A DNA stretch of 40,000 bases from Chrysomallon squamiferum (GCA_012295275.1 CM022679.1:23029952-23069951); one strand, 5' to 3'; shown: positions 21,092 to 33,786, numbered from the stretch's first letter. Made by a program: numbers and translations. Notes: generated from the letters alone by a model not told the origin.

Positions 21092-22772
21092 GTGAGAAAA
21101 CGCCACCTTCCAATCGTTCTAAGGTCCTAAGCGTTTTTTGATAAAAAAAAAAAAAATAACAAGCAAAAAGTCAACAGCAACAACAAAATAACCAGTACTT
21201 CATTGATATTTATTGGCATAATCATACATACATGTATATCTGCACACATGCTCACTTTACAGCAGAATCAGTGTATTTGTAGATATGTACAAAAATAAAT
21301 AAAAAATTACTTCTTTCTAATTATTAAAACATTAATCATTAATTTTTCAGATGCTCCAAAAGAGCTGGAAAGACCGTGGCGCAAAATGCCAGAAGTTTCA
21401 GTGAAGGTGAAAACCAAACAGTAAAACCCAAAATTTAATTTTTCAATTTTTGTTTAATTTTCAGTTGTTTATTTTGTTTCTTTCAGTATGGCATGTGTGA
21501 TAAAGTTTTGACTTTTGGGATATGATGTTTGGTTTAAAATAGTATAAAACGCTTCTGTTTTTTACCTAACAATCATTACTAGTTACTGTGTTTTTTGTAT
21601 TACAGTAATTCTAATATGCTTTGTATTCAGTAAAGAAAACTGTCAGATTCATATACATTTTTTTCCTTGTTATTTTGTCAGTCGCTGAAAACAGATTTAG
21701 AGAAATACTGTCCACCAGACAACACCAAAGTTCCATTTGTAAACATCCTGCTGATTGGCCAAATTGGAGCAGGAAAATCCAGTTTCTTTAACACAGTCAA
21801 TTCTGTTTTCAAAGGGGAGATAACAAGCAAGGCAAGGAGTGGAACAGCAGAACATAGTCTGACAACTACGGTAATATTGTCTCTATTTAATTTAGTCTTT
21901 CAAAATAAACATCTATTTAATTTACAAAATAATAAAATTATAATCTTCCATTAATGGCAAATATATGTTTAATCAATGAGCAGTTATCTACACAATGAAA
22001 TTATTCATAATGATGAAAACAAGTTGTAATTTTTGATATAGCATAAAAACTCTTTGATTTAGAAAAATATCCTACATAAATAGTTATTTAATGATCCAAA
22101 CAAAAATAAACCTTAACCCAGAAACCAAGATGGTATGAAAATAACATTTTGATGACAGTATTTTTATATGATATATTTTCTGAATCAAGCACAAACAGTT
22201 TAGTTTGTTTTAAAATCTCTTGACTGTGCAGCATCTTGAATATAAACCCAAACCCTCAAGGTTAAAATCAATTATGTTAATAAAGAGACAAGCAATGCAG
22301 CTTAATTGGAATATCAGTCTCAATGAATAGTATATTGGATAAAACTGTCTTTTAGGTTATATTTTATTTGTTTTACTTAAAATATTACTCAGATAAATAA
22401 TAATAATGATAATAATAATATTAATATTATGAATAATAATAATAATGATAATGAGAATAATAAAAATAATAATAATTATATTAATAATAATAATAATAAA
22501 TTGACAAAATGAAATAAATTGTCATTATGATATCAACTTTCTCTCTCCAGTTTCGAATGTACCAAATAAAGTCTGAAACATCAGGGAAACCTTTGAAATT
22601 TCGACTTTGTGACACCAGAGGTCTTGAAGAAGATAGAAGTTTGGATCTTGTGGATTTGATTGCCATCATAGAAGGACATGTATCAGACAGATTCCAAGTG
22701 AGCACATTCTTTGATAATCAGACAACTAATAAACACTATCTATTTATAAGAAACTATAACCACAGTTGTTTG

Positions 22773-22810
<38 letters not shown>

Positions 22811-23762
22811 CTCACACACTCTTGTGTGTGTACACCTACAATTAGCTGTCAATTAACATTTTAAGAAAATGAACCTAAATATATAAATACATATCGCTAC
22901 AAGAAATCTTACTGCAACATAAAATCATTTATTTTATTTGGGGATTATCTGCAAATATTATATTGTTTGTTTTTCTTGGACTTTCATTGAATTCCTTGTA
23001 AAATCTATTTATCAGTCAGTATACCCATTTTTGTCTGTGTATATTCTAAAAGTCAATAATAAAAATATACCAGTATATTCAAAAAATGTATCTGCATAAT
23101 CTAAATATATATACTTCTTTTTTTCTCTTAGTTCAATCCATCAGTTTCAATAACACCAAAAAGTCCAGGGTACATTAAAAGCCCCACAATGGCTGACCAA
23201 ATGCACTGCATTGCCTTTGTTGTAGATGGCAGCTCTGTGGACATGATGCCAAAGCATATTATAGAGTTGTGGAAGAATCTTCAGAAAAGGGCAAACAATT
23301 ATGGTAGGTGCAGTTGAACATAATTATATTTTAATGTAATTTTGAAAATTTTAAAAATTATCATCTTTGTATTTTATATATGAAAAATGTTTTACTGTTA
23401 GATTCAATAAAATTATTAATAATATTCATTTGTTGATAACAGTAATAGCAAAGTTACTTAAATCTTACACCATTTATATTTCTGCAGGATTACCCCAGGT
23501 GGTCATTTTGACCAAAGTGGACAAAGTTTGCCCTCTGGTTAATGAAGATGTCAGCAAAATTTACCTGAGCAAAGCACTGGAAGATATGACTCAGAAAGTT
23601 TCTGAACTGATGGCAGTGCCACGGAATCATGTGTTTCCTGTGAAAAACTATGAGAAAGAAGTAGAGATGGATGAAAATGTGGATCTGTCTACACTTATCT
23701 GCATCAAACGGATGCTACGATTTATTGATGATTATTTGGAAGATAATCTGGATGAAGCTTAA
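20569..23762 (+). CDS. Interferon-induced protein 44-like (TLDc-GTPase), intact copy 2
   Basis: Member of the IFI44/IFI44L family. CDS join: 20569-21091, 21351-21406, 21682-21870, 22551-22697, 23132-23303, 23488-23762, giving 453 residues. Vertebrate members have a similar length (about 445-450). All junctions are GT-AG with matching phases. Residues 1-175 form the TLDc domain (MAVVFSNSDKKQ... to EVYGVSD). A GTPase-like domain follows, with P-loop GQIGAGKS (219-226), DTRG (277-280) and TKVD (371-374). The C-terminal IKRMLRFIDDYLED block is typical of the family. In vertebrates these genes are strongly interferon-induced; related genes are reported in molluscs as virus-responsive. The substrate is unknown. 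An acceptor just upstream (AG at 20560-20561) implies a non-coding first exon. Copy 1 lies 7.8 kb upstream in the same orientation. Confidence 0.88.
21351..21406 (+). CDS. IFI44-like copy 2, exon 2 (linker)
   Basis: 56 nt after AATTTTTCAG, encoding APKELERPWRKMPEVSVK after a split Asp codon. Confidence 0.85.
21682..21870 (+). CDS. IFI44-like copy 2, exon 3 (P-loop)
   Basis: 189 nt, phase 0 at both ends. Encodes the start of the nucleotide-binding domain with GQIGAGKSS. Confidence 0.9.
22551..22697 (+). CDS. IFI44-like copy 2, exon 4 (DTRG)
   Basis: 147 nt between CTCTCTCCAG and GTGAGC. Contains the switch II motif. Confidence 0.9.
22776..22807. repeat. (CA)n microsatellite in intron 4
   Basis: Pure CA array. 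The equivalent place in copy 1 has only a short imperfect run. Confidence 0.9.
23132..23303 (+). CDS. IFI44-like copy 2, exon 5
   Basis: 172 nt between TTCTCTTAG and GTAGGT. Encodes the conserved MHCIAFVVDGSS strand. Confidence 0.9.
23488..23762 (+). CDS. IFI44-like copy 2, exon 6 (TKVD and C terminus)
   Basis: 275 nt from TTTCTGCAG to TAA. Carries TKVD and the family's C-terminal RMLRFIDDYLED block. Confidence 0.9.
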
Positions 23763-23997
23763 CTTTTATAATTAAATGAATTAACATTCTCTCTGTCTAT
23801 TTGATGTTATATCATACCAAGTATTTTTTTACATCTGTATATCTGTATATATTGATTTCCATGATTAAGATTTTTTTATTACTACATGTACTTATTATTG
23901 TATAGAAATAAATAATTGTTGGAGTATTTAGTTGGGTTTTTTCTTAAGTTTAATGGAAAAGAAAAATATAATTGCTTTTATAATAATTGTTTATGGG

Positions 23998-24003
23998 AAT
24001 AAA
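23998..24003 (+). terminator. Polyadenylation signal AATAAA, IFI44-like copy 2
   Basis: Lies 236 nt after the stop codon, at a position conserved with copy 1. Confidence 0.65.
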
Positions 24004-24630
24004 GATTGATTTTTATTATCATATTTGGTATTGTTCTCTTTTCTGTGGAAACTTTTATTAAATATGTTTTTATTTGTAGAAAGAATACTGACTGTTGATG
24101 CATGTATATCTTATATATCATTGCATATATATACATACATATTCATTAATTAGGAAAAAATATCACATATTGTTTCAATTATTTCATTATAATGCTCCTC
24201 ACAATCAACTTTTGGGGTAAATGATCTGACTTCAAAAAATGTATGATATTACTAAATTAAATTATTCCAAAAGTTACATTCTGAATCAGTGGTTTTCACA
24301 ACAACTTGTAAACCAGTATTAGAATGGTAACAACAGTGACAACTGTATGTTAATTTTGAAGAGATTATTAATATTTTTGTATGATTTCTTTTAATAGAAT
24401 AATTATATAATCATTATACAACCCGTAATTTTATCATGAAATTAATATAGATTTCAACAAAGATTTGTTTTGTTTTGTTTGTTTGTTTGATTTAAATGAA
24501 TCTACCATACATGTCTTTGGTAAACCTCTCAGTCTGTTTGGAACAGGAAATAAGTTTAATAACACAATTACAATTATCATTATTATCATAATTATGTGAC
24601 AATATAATTGAATATTAATTATTATGCATA
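24004..24630. other. Intergenic, no gene seen
   Basis: AT-rich sequence after the IFI44-like array. Confidence 0.6.
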
Positions 24631-24889
24631 TAATGATATAGATATACTGGGAATTTTATAGAAATAGTACGTTTAACACTTGACCGAAACGATAACTATG
24701 CATCCAGTGCTACAGATGGATTCTTCTGAGAACGAATGAATATTTGTTTCCATATATGATATAATGATACAGATATACTGAACGAAATGAATATTTCACT
24801 TGACCGAAACGATAACTATGCATCCAGTGCTACAGATGGATTCTTCTGAGAACGAATGAATATTTGTTTCCATATATGATATAATGATA
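24631..24889. repeat. Tandem duplication, ~120-131-bp unit, two copies
   Basis: 93 bp (24677-24769) recur without a mismatch at 24797-24889, 120 bp on. The preceding TAATGATA-AGATATACTG also recurs, with an 11-bp length difference between the copies. Confidence 0.92.
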
Positions 24890-24987
24890 ATTACTGCCGC
24901 TACGTTCTTTCAATTAAAAAACCCCACCACTTTCTGCATACGACAATCAACAATGGTTAAGACCGGAAACGGAAAAAGCAACTTTAA

Positions 24988-25265
24988 CCGAGAAATCAGT
25001 ACTAGAATATAGACTATTTTGTCGTGTTTACATCTAAATAATTAAAATAACAAACTTACGGATAATCCATGTTCGTGTTTAGAACATTGTAAATGTTGTT
25101 TACTAGTAAATGATCAGAACAAAACTATTAAATCGAATATGACGGTGCGTTTATTTAGATAGAAGGAAAATACTATATATTATAATAGACAATTCCTCTG
25201 TTCGAACATAACAGTCGTTGGTCAACACGATAGTTTGCCGACTCATTCGCAGAGAAACAGTGTAA
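24988..25265 (+). repeat. Block repeated downstream of both IFI44-like genes, copy 2
   Basis: Counterpart of 17903-18175. Confidence 0.65.
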
Positions 25266-26107
<842 letters not shown>

Positions 26108-26176
26108 GCCTCTCTGCACTTGTACTGTTACTTTTAAATGCATACAATCATATGTTACTGTATTTGTTTTACAGAA

Positions 26177-26288
26177 ATGAGTCGTAAACGTGGTCTGTTG
26201 CCAGATATTTACAAGCACAAAAAGAAGTGCATACATCCTGCTCAAGATGAGTCGGAGAACCAGGAAGGAGATCTGTGTTCTGCTGACT
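26177..26288 (+). CDS. STK19: STK19 exon 1
   Basis: Encodes the basic N terminus MSRKRGLLPDIYKHKKK. Donor GACT|GTGAGT. Confidence 0.85.
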
Positions 26289-29200
26289 GTGAGTGCTTGC
26301 CTTTGTGTGCACATTTCTCAATCAGTAAATGAATATACAACAACAGCTCAACATATTTTAAACATAAATCATTAAATGATTATTATATTTGGAATCGGTG
26401 GGTTCTCTACATATTTAGCAGAAAACGTGTCTGTAAATGTAATGTACTTACAGTTGATCCTTTCAAGGGTTCTGACCCAGATATATTAGGTTATTAAGTG
26501 TTAGGCATAGTTGGAGTTTTGGGGTTTATTTTCCTCTACATACTAATGACTGAGAGAAAAAAATAGCTATAGGAGCTATTCTAATTTGCTGATTTGTGAA
26601 ACAGTAATTTGCAGACAGTAGAAAAAAAGGATGGACTGAACTTCAGCTTGCATCTAGAGTTTTCAGTGGAAGATAATTTATATAATAATGACAATGTAGA
26701 TACAATTTTAAAATTTTAATAACATTGTTGAAAGGAATAATTTTATTAACAGACTGAATTGAGGCTTTATAGAAAAACATTTGCTTGTATATATATATGA
26801 AGTGACTTTGATTATAACAAGCATTTTATTAATAATAATGTACAATAGTAATGGTTAAACTTAGTTAAAGGCTGTAATTTGATTCCATATGTTTGGTCCA
26901 ACACAAAAATAGAAAGATCTCATGGATTAAGATAAAATAATTTCAAATTTAAAAAAATGAATCTAGATAATGTCTGAAGATTTGTTATTACTAGATTCTT
27001 TTATGCAGATAATGATTTTGTGAGTTTTTTTTTTTTTAGTGAACAGCATGCCAAATGACACCCATGCTGCAATCCTGTACATGATTAAGTTATTTCCTAC
27101 AGAGAAATTTACTGACAGAATACCACCAATTGTGCTTAAACATCAGCTTTATAGCATTGTGAAAAACAGAACACTTGTCGACAAGCAAGTGGTGAGAGTT
27201 TTTTGTTTTATTATTATTATTATTGTTTTTATTACCTTACTGAATTATCACAGGAGCTATGAAAATAATGTGTTTAAGAATTTCATTCATTGGGTTTGTG
27301 AGAATTGAATAGTTTACATATTATGTTTATGTTATTGAAAAAAACTAAATCAATCTTTACTTTTTTCATTTTTACTACTGCTGAATATTTATTTTTCTTA
27401 GATATCTTTTTCTCTTTTTCAGAATGACCTGAAAGAGAGTGGATTGATAAGAGTGGTTAAACTTGGTGCTGAGCCCAATGATCTGAGCATAGTGTTATCA
27501 CATGACTATGAAAATCATGTATACAATGTCATGAAAGATCTTGGAATTCACAAGCAAATTATAGGTTAGCTGTCGGTATGGTATCTATTGATGTTTTGTT
27601 CTTGCACAATTTCAAATTGTTTTCATCTGTAGTTACTTTAAGAAATTATTTTCCCATTTTGTAACTGGCAAACAAATAATCATAGATGATAAATTTTCAT
27701 CATTCTGCCTTTAAACAACAAAAAAAGTAATAATAATAAACATTTTTTTTTTTTTTTTTTTTTAAATGAATAAATAAACAAATAAAATAAAATGTAGTGC
27801 TGATGTTTATGCTTTGATGTTATAATCAAACATTATTTTTAGGCATTTTGAGAAAGGGCACTGTCATCTATGAATAATAGATATTTTTATCAATTTTGTT
27901 ACAACTTTTTATTTTAGTAAATTAATATTTTGTTTCTAATAATCCAGAGTTTTATGGTTCTACCATGATTAATATTTATATTAATTATTAAACATCCATA
28001 TTAACAAATTCTTTATTATTACTTTTAATTAATTAATAATTATTCACTTAAATAAATGTATAGTGTTTTTATTGCTCTTATGGTTCGCACTATTCATGTG
28101 AATAAAATAACTGTTTCCAGTATTAAATAATTTCCTATTAACAAAATAATAGTTTCCTTTATTCATTTTAGTAAAATTAACACTGTTACCATGTTAAGAT
28201 GAATAATGGAAATCATTAATACTAAAAACTATTGATGATAGTTTCTGTTAATGAATTAATAGTTTCCATTATTCATGTTATCTATATTTATTTAGGTTAG
28301 TTTCAATTTTCAATTTTATAAAAAATAGTTTCCATTAACCAAAAAAAAATAAAAAAAATGTTTTCCATTCTATTAATTCTGTACAGTTTGTTTTCTTTTG
28401 TGACTTTTTATTTTGAAATTATGTAAGTAATATACTCTCCATATCTTGTAATGATTATCTGTCGTCTCTTTGATTAAGCTATTTACTGAGATATTATTAA
28501 ATGCATATCTTCCAAAAAATTTACTTATTTTTTAAGAAACCCTCTATATAATAATAATAATAATCATAATAATAATAAGATTTATTATATTTACTGGCAT
28601 GTTGAAACGATTCATTTCAGGCATAAAAAGAATCCTAAAACAAATTAAATATCTCAAATTATTATTGCTATAAATGTCTTTTGTTAAATTATTAAATTGT
28701 ATTTGTCAGATTGTTTAAGATTTCGTTTGTTTTGACTTTCAGAGAAGTTTGTAACAAAAGTTATAAAAAACTGTCATGACATCTGTCTTGACAGAGAGAC
28801 ACTGATGAAGAACTTCCATGTCAAAGATGAAGAAATCACGTAAGTAGAAAAATTACAGTGCTTGGTTGTTTTTAATCATGTATATACATCTTGTAGCATG
28901 AACAAACAGCTATATTATATTTCTTTGTTTTAATATATGATTCTTGTATGAGAATTAGTTATATATTTTTGCCACTGATAAATCACGACACAAAATCATA
29001 AGAATATATGAAAATGTTTTCCATTTTCCTGTGTTGTTATTTATGACCAGCCTTTGTTAATAAAGTATAGCAGTAATAAAACAAAAACACAAGATTGCAT
29101 GGAAATTACATTTTCCTATTTGATTATGATCAATTTGTGTTAATAGTAAATGGTAATGAAACAACAAATTTGTAAGATGCCTGTGGATTGATGTTATTAA

Positions 29201-31348
29201 CTTTTATCAAGCTATTTGTTTCCTACAATTCAGCAGGTATGCAAAAATATGTTAAAAGCAGATAGTGCTGGAAAATTTACAAAGATTTAACTCAAATGAT
29301 TGCTTTTATTGTCATATTTTTGATATTATAAGCTAGTAAAAAAGCTAAACAAATTTAAAGTAATAATAATACAATCAGACGTTACAGTGGGTATTAATTA
29401 TTCAAATATATTCATGAATTATTTTCACAAACAAATTCTGTTTATATAACATGGTGGATTTTCTTTGTTTGTTTTAGGGTTTTATTTTAATGTGAATTGT
29501 AAGATGTTTGTTTGGTGCTTCATTTCTTTTTGGTGCATTTTTATTTGGCAGTCAGTTAGTCCGAGCATCTGTGTTGACTGTTCGAGATGTTGGCAGCTAT
29601 TGGCTATCCATTCCCAATGCTGGAATTTTCATCAAAAGCTTTGTGTGGGGACGCAAGGCTATTCTTATGATGATTAAGAAAAGCAAATACAGAGAGGTGC
29701 TACAGAAGGTTCGTGAAGTGACATATAGTTATTATATTAGTGCTTACTAATGAATAACAGTAAAGTACTAGTTATTATATTAGTGCTTACTAATGAATAA
29801 CGATAAAGTGCTAGTTATTATATTAGTGCTTACTAAAGAATAATGATAAAGTACTTTTTAAATGTTATGATTTTTGCTTCTTTTAAACCCATTTATTATC
29901 TTTCATATGTTTTGTCATTAATATTGACTTAAAAGAATAACCTTTCTTTATATTTTATTTTTAAATAGATATTAATATTACATAGCAGATCTGATATTTT
30001 TTTCATTATTTATTTATTAATTTGGAATTTTGTGTGTGCATTTTAAGAATGTGTAAATGTGTTGTCCTCTGTTGATATATGTTGTCTTTTTTGTTTGTTT
30101 TTACTAATTTGACAAGCTGAATTATTTTATCATTTGCTGATTGTTTTTTGATTTATTAATTTTTAAAAAATCTTACCAGTTTTTTTATTTGAAATACTTG
30201 TATTATGGGGATATTTTTAATTAAGAGAGTATAAAAATGAAGCATTGCATAACCATACACATCAACGTGTCATTGTCATGATATTTTTCTTTTAAAGATT
30301 CAAATCTGAAGTCTTAATATCTAAATAAGTGAATAATTATTTTGTTTAAAAACATAGGTTCAGGTTATTTTTTGATGATATTAATCTTTTCAGTGACTGC
30401 TATAACCATTGTGATTTAAACTTCTTCGCCTGCAGTGAACAATCAGTCCAGTATGTAATAATAACCAAATATCCATTAGATCGTATCTTGTTTTCATCAT
30501 TTTTAGAAAAAATATATTTTTTATTTCAGGATCTAGAACAGCGGAGATGGCCAAAGATGGCTAAGCTGGGTGTTGTCTACCATATCCATGATGTAATTGG
30601 AGCAGATCTTGTAGAAAAGTGAGAACCAACTTTCTCCCAAAAATCTTTATTTATAGTTATCATTTTAAAATTATTTTGTTATGGTTCTTAAATTATGAAT
30701 TTATCAAAATATTTATTATCTGTATTATATACCTGTTAACTTCTTCTGAGTGTGCAGCATTTCAACAGTCCAGTTGTCTTTGAAGATAACTGCATACACT
30801 TTAAATCTTTAATATTTCATAGACTATTACTTGTCTTTATGGTACAAAGATTGTTTGGGTAAATTTAACAAGCAGATTACAGACTATATTTGTTTTTTTT
30901 TTACTTTTCACATGAAAATTTCTATAAATGAAACACTTTGAAGAATTTCAAGTGTCAGACATAGAAAAGGAAACTAACTTAAGTGTAATGTTTTCCTGTT
31001 TATTTCTACAATGGTTGGTTGTTTTGGATAATCGCCACCCAGACTTTATGCTAATTATTATTATTATATTTTTAATTTTAATATTCATTTTGTATGTCAT
31101 TTGTAAGACTATATATATATGTGAGTTTTATTTTGTCCTTATGGCATATAAAGTTCCAATTTGTTATTTTTACTTACTGTTCCATTTATGATATATGTTT
31201 TATTTAATTTTTCAGCATAGTAATTTATTATTAATATTTAATATTAACCTTTTCAACATAATTATTATTTATAACATTAATAATTTATTATATTATCTTT
31301 TTCAGCATACAGACTACTTCTGGAAAACTTATAAGACTTAAAGAGTGA
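26177..31348 (+). CDS. STK19: STK19 winged-helix protein (seven exons)
   Basis: CDS join: 26177-26288, 27040-27191, 27423-27564, 28743-28839, 29552-29708, 30530-30618, 31306-31348, giving 263 residues, close to the 254-residue human form. It aligns from the MSRKR-like start, through PPIVLKHQLYSIV and EITQLVRASVLTVRDVGSYWL, to the GVVYHIHDVIGADLVENIQTTSG end. Despite its name, STK19 has no kinase fold. It is a winged-helix protein of the nucleus that recent work places in transcription-coupled nucleotide excision repair, contacting CSA, RNA polymerase II and DNA. All junctions are GT-AG with consistent phases. An AG at 26173-26174, directly before the ATG, may be an acceptor for a non-coding first exon. 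The gene is convergent with PLD6. Confidence 0.93.
27040..27191 (+). CDS. STK19: STK19 exon 2
   Basis: After a T-rich acceptor. Encodes the first winged-helix core (IKLFPTEKF, PPIVLKHQLY). Donor AGTG|GTGAGA. Confidence 0.9.
27423..27564 (+). CDS. STK19: STK19 exon 3
   Basis: Encodes LKESGLIRVVKLG and a less conserved stretch. Donor ATAG|GTTAGC. Confidence 0.88.
27740..27763. repeat. Poly(T) run in STK19 intron 3
   Basis: Homopolymer tract on the plus strand. Confidence 0.85.
28090..28375. repeat. Cluster of ATAGTTTCCATTATTC-like words, direct and inverted
   Basis: At least four direct variants lie between about 28110 and 28340. One inverted copy at about 28199-28220 pairs with 28257-28279 at 18 of 20 positions. 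It lies within STK19 intron 3. Origin unknown. Confidence 0.6.
28743..28839 (+). CDS. STK19: STK19 exon 4
   Basis: 97 nt, phase 1 in and phase 2 out. Encodes the segment up to KDEEIT. Donor CAC|GTAAGT. Confidence 0.88.
29552..29708 (+). CDS. STK19: STK19 exon 5
   Basis: The best-conserved exon: VLTVRDVGSYWLSIPNAG and the SKYRE block. Donor AGAAG|GTTCGT. Confidence 0.92.
29727..29855. repeat. 43-bp minisatellite, three copies
   Basis: Three tandem 43-bp units, each starting AGTTATTATATTAGTGCTTA and differing at a few positions. It begins 18 bp after the exon 5 splice donor. Confidence 0.93.
30530..30618 (+). CDS. STK19: STK19 exon 6
   Basis: 89 nt after TTTATTTCAG. Encodes GVVYHIHDVIGADLVE. 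Donor GAAAA|GTGAGA. Confidence 0.9.
31306..31348 (+). CDS. STK19: STK19 exon 7 (C terminus)
   Basis: Short last exon encoding IQTTSGKLIRLKE and stop, matching the conserved C-terminal TTSG-L-RL of the family. Confidence 0.9.
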
Positions 31349-31498
31349 TAATTATAAAAGCTAATAAGAAAGATTTTCCCAAAGGATTTTGTGATATTAA
31401 CTAATTAAGAAGGAAAGATGAATTGTGCAAAACATGCATTTATTATTATTATTATTATTGATATAAGCATTAAATGAATTTTTTTGTGAAATGAAATT

Positions 31499-31504
31499 AA
31501 TAAA
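31499..31504 (+). terminator. Probable STK19 polyadenylation signal
   Basis: AATAAA about 150 nt after the stop, followed by TG/GT-rich sequence. Other AATAAA words occur nearby, so the one used is uncertain. Confidence 0.45.
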
Positions 31505-32277
31505 GATTTGAATCTGTGACATTATTTATATTTACATATGGTATTTTATTTATGTGTGGCTTATTTTTTATGTGTCTGTGGCATTTATGAATGAATAAAC
31601 ATATTAATGAACAAGATTTCATCTTTCTTTAAAAAATGGTTGAATGTTAATTTATAAAATAAAAAAAAAAAAAAATTTAAAACAATTGTTGTTGTTTCTT
31701 ATAATTAATAAATACAAAGTTTTAATGTAAATATGACACTGTTTTGTGTCATGATATTATGGTAATATTTCTACATTATGCCTCAAAATCTGAAGTAATT
31801 AAAAAAACCAGAAACTACCACTGTATCAAATCTCTGAATTTTAATGGATTCTTAGAAAAACTGATATTTGAATATATTCTACTACAGTAAACAATGTGGC
31901 CAACTATGCACAGTAAGGAGGTATGATCACATGTCCATTCACAGAATCTTTCATTAATTTGATTTGTACTCTGATGATGTATTTTCAACATTAGCTGCCT
32001 CCACATCAAGTAAACTAAAGGTAAAATAATGAATAAACATTACCTTAATAAGTTTGTTATTAATAAAAATTCTTTAAATTTCACTTGATAACAAAAGGAA
32101 AAGATAAGTAAATGCAGATAGTTTATAATTCTTGGTAACATTTCTCAGTACTTAATGATAATTTTAACAATTTAAATCTCCCTTTATAACAAAAATAATT
32201 TTAAAAAATTATTGTATTTGTTTAGCAGTTTCAGTTATGTGTAGATTACATAATTATATAAACAGATTTATAAAAAT
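31505..32277. other. Region between convergent STK19 and PLD6
   Basis: AT-rich 3' flanks of both genes, with an A run near 31661-31675. No further gene seen. The PLD6 polyadenylation site cannot be fixed. Confidence 0.6.
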
Positions 32278-32561
32278 TTACTTTTCAGAAACAAATCCAG
32301 TGCTGAAGGGGTTAATTTTCTCAACTTCATGGAGTTCTGATTTGTGGATGTTCAATGGATTGAAATTTCCCCACAGTTTGTCAAATTCTTCTTTGTATTT
32401 TGTCAAAACTTCTGAACTGTTGGTTATCAGAATATTCTCCTGGTTTCCTGTGATGGCGTTTCTGGTCCAGTTGAAAGAGCCATTTAACAAAATCTCATTG
32501 TCAACAATAACAAACTTGTGATGCATGAAAAATGAAGGGTTCCCAGTCCGCACAGGAACAC
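32278..32561 (-). CDS. PLD6: PLD6 exon 2 (HKD motif)
   Basis: Preceded on the minus strand by ATTATTTCAG. Encodes the catalytic HKD motif and the C terminus to TAA at 32278. Confidence 0.92.
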
Positions 32562-33168
32562 CTGAAATAATAATTAATTCATTGTCAATGTTGTTTCTGA
32601 GGACACTGTAAGTTATATTTCTTAAGTAAAACCATTCTTGGAAAATCTAATTTGTTAAAGATTTGAATGAATGAATGAATGAATGAATGAATGAATGAAC
32701 GATGAAAATATTTATTTAACAAAATGCTATTTACAGTTAATTATAGGATGTCCAGTCATAATGTCCCAGCATACAATGGATACCATAAAAAGTAACCAAT
32801 GTTTATTATGTTGCATGGATGCAGAATTAAGTATGCAGTTTTAAAGCTAAATAAACAAGTAAACGTGGTAGGTGGAAACATCAAAGAATTAGTCTTGTTA
32901 TAATCGAGATTTAGTGGACTCATTTTGGTTTTAAAATGGATACCCATATTGGGCATTAACTCCTCAAAACGAACAACAATCAAATTTTAAATGGCTTGTC
33001 TCTGATGTTTGGCCTCTTTCATTTAACATGGATAAATATACACAGTGGGAATTCAACAGAAAACACTAACAACTATGACCGATTTAAGACAAGATGTCTG
33101 CATTTCCTGAACTGTGGCGGGGACGATATGACTGGTAACCAATTATAGGACTGATGTCTGATTTGTGT

Positions 33169-33205
<37 letters not shown>

Positions 33206-33786
33206 CGATAATCAAGTACACATTTATCATTTATGACAGAATGAGAGGGAAACTGAAGGACAAGTGAACTCATGTAGCAGAATAAAATGAGGTTGAAAAC
33301 TCAGAAAAGGAATGTGAGAAAGAGAGAGATGGATAGAGAGAAAGATGATGAGATCAATATACCACCTTCTTTACGAAGTCTCCAGACCTGTGCTCCACTA
33401 ACATTAAGTTGATCATAATCTGTTAACACGCGAACCGTTATTCCCCTCTTGTAATGTAAAATAACAATATCACATAACTCCTTGCAGCATATTGTGTAGA
33501 CGCATATATCCAAACATTTCTTAGCGCTACCTAGATACTGATAGAGTTTACTGAGTGAATTTTTCTTATGAGCAAACCTGCAGTGATTATTTGAACATCC
33601 GTTCGGTTTGTTAAAAAAGTCGAAACATGCTACTTGTTTGTCCGGAAAAAATAGTACGTCTGTAATTATGGCTGGCTTTCGCTCCTGATGTTTTCCTTTC
33701 CACCACAGATAAATCTGAAACAGGATTTCTGAGGCAATTCCAAAAGCAAGAAGACCCCCACCTATCTCCAAGACTTTACTAACCAT
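32278..33786 (-). CDS. PLD6: PLD6 / Zucchini mitochondrial endonuclease-phospholipase
   Basis: CDS join on the minus strand: 33786-33366 and 32561-32278, giving 234 residues (human 252). Zucchini/PLD6 is an outer-mitochondrial-membrane protein of the phospholipase D superfamily. It cleaves piRNA precursors and is reported to hydrolyse cardiolipin, acting as a dimer with one HKD motif per chain. Seen: N-terminal hydrophobic segment (about 7-29), CCCH zinc-finger-like set C54-C64-C69-H73, the conserved RVLTDYDQLNVSGAQ block, and HKD motif H154-K156-D161 followed by LLNGSFNWT. The exon junction has two possible donors three bases apart (33366 or 33363). I prefer 33366 because it keeps the spacing of the family; the other adds one Gly. 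Confidence 0.92.
32664..32699. repeat. (GAAT)n microsatellite in the PLD6 intron
   Basis: Pure tetranucleotide array. Confidence 0.92.
33173..33200. repeat. (AT)n in the PLD6 intron
   Basis: Dinucleotide array. Confidence 0.9.
33366..33786 (-). CDS. PLD6: PLD6 exon 1 (membrane anchor, zinc finger)
   Basis: The open frame continues into the intron to 33301, but the encoded residues become low-complexity after KEGG, where a donor lies. The start ATG at 33786 puts the hydrophobic anchor at the N terminus, as in the family. Confidence 0.9.

Noticed and set aside
26177-31348. STK19 as a serine/threonine kinase
   Set aside because: No kinase motifs are present. The family is now understood as a winged-helix repair factor; the name is historical.
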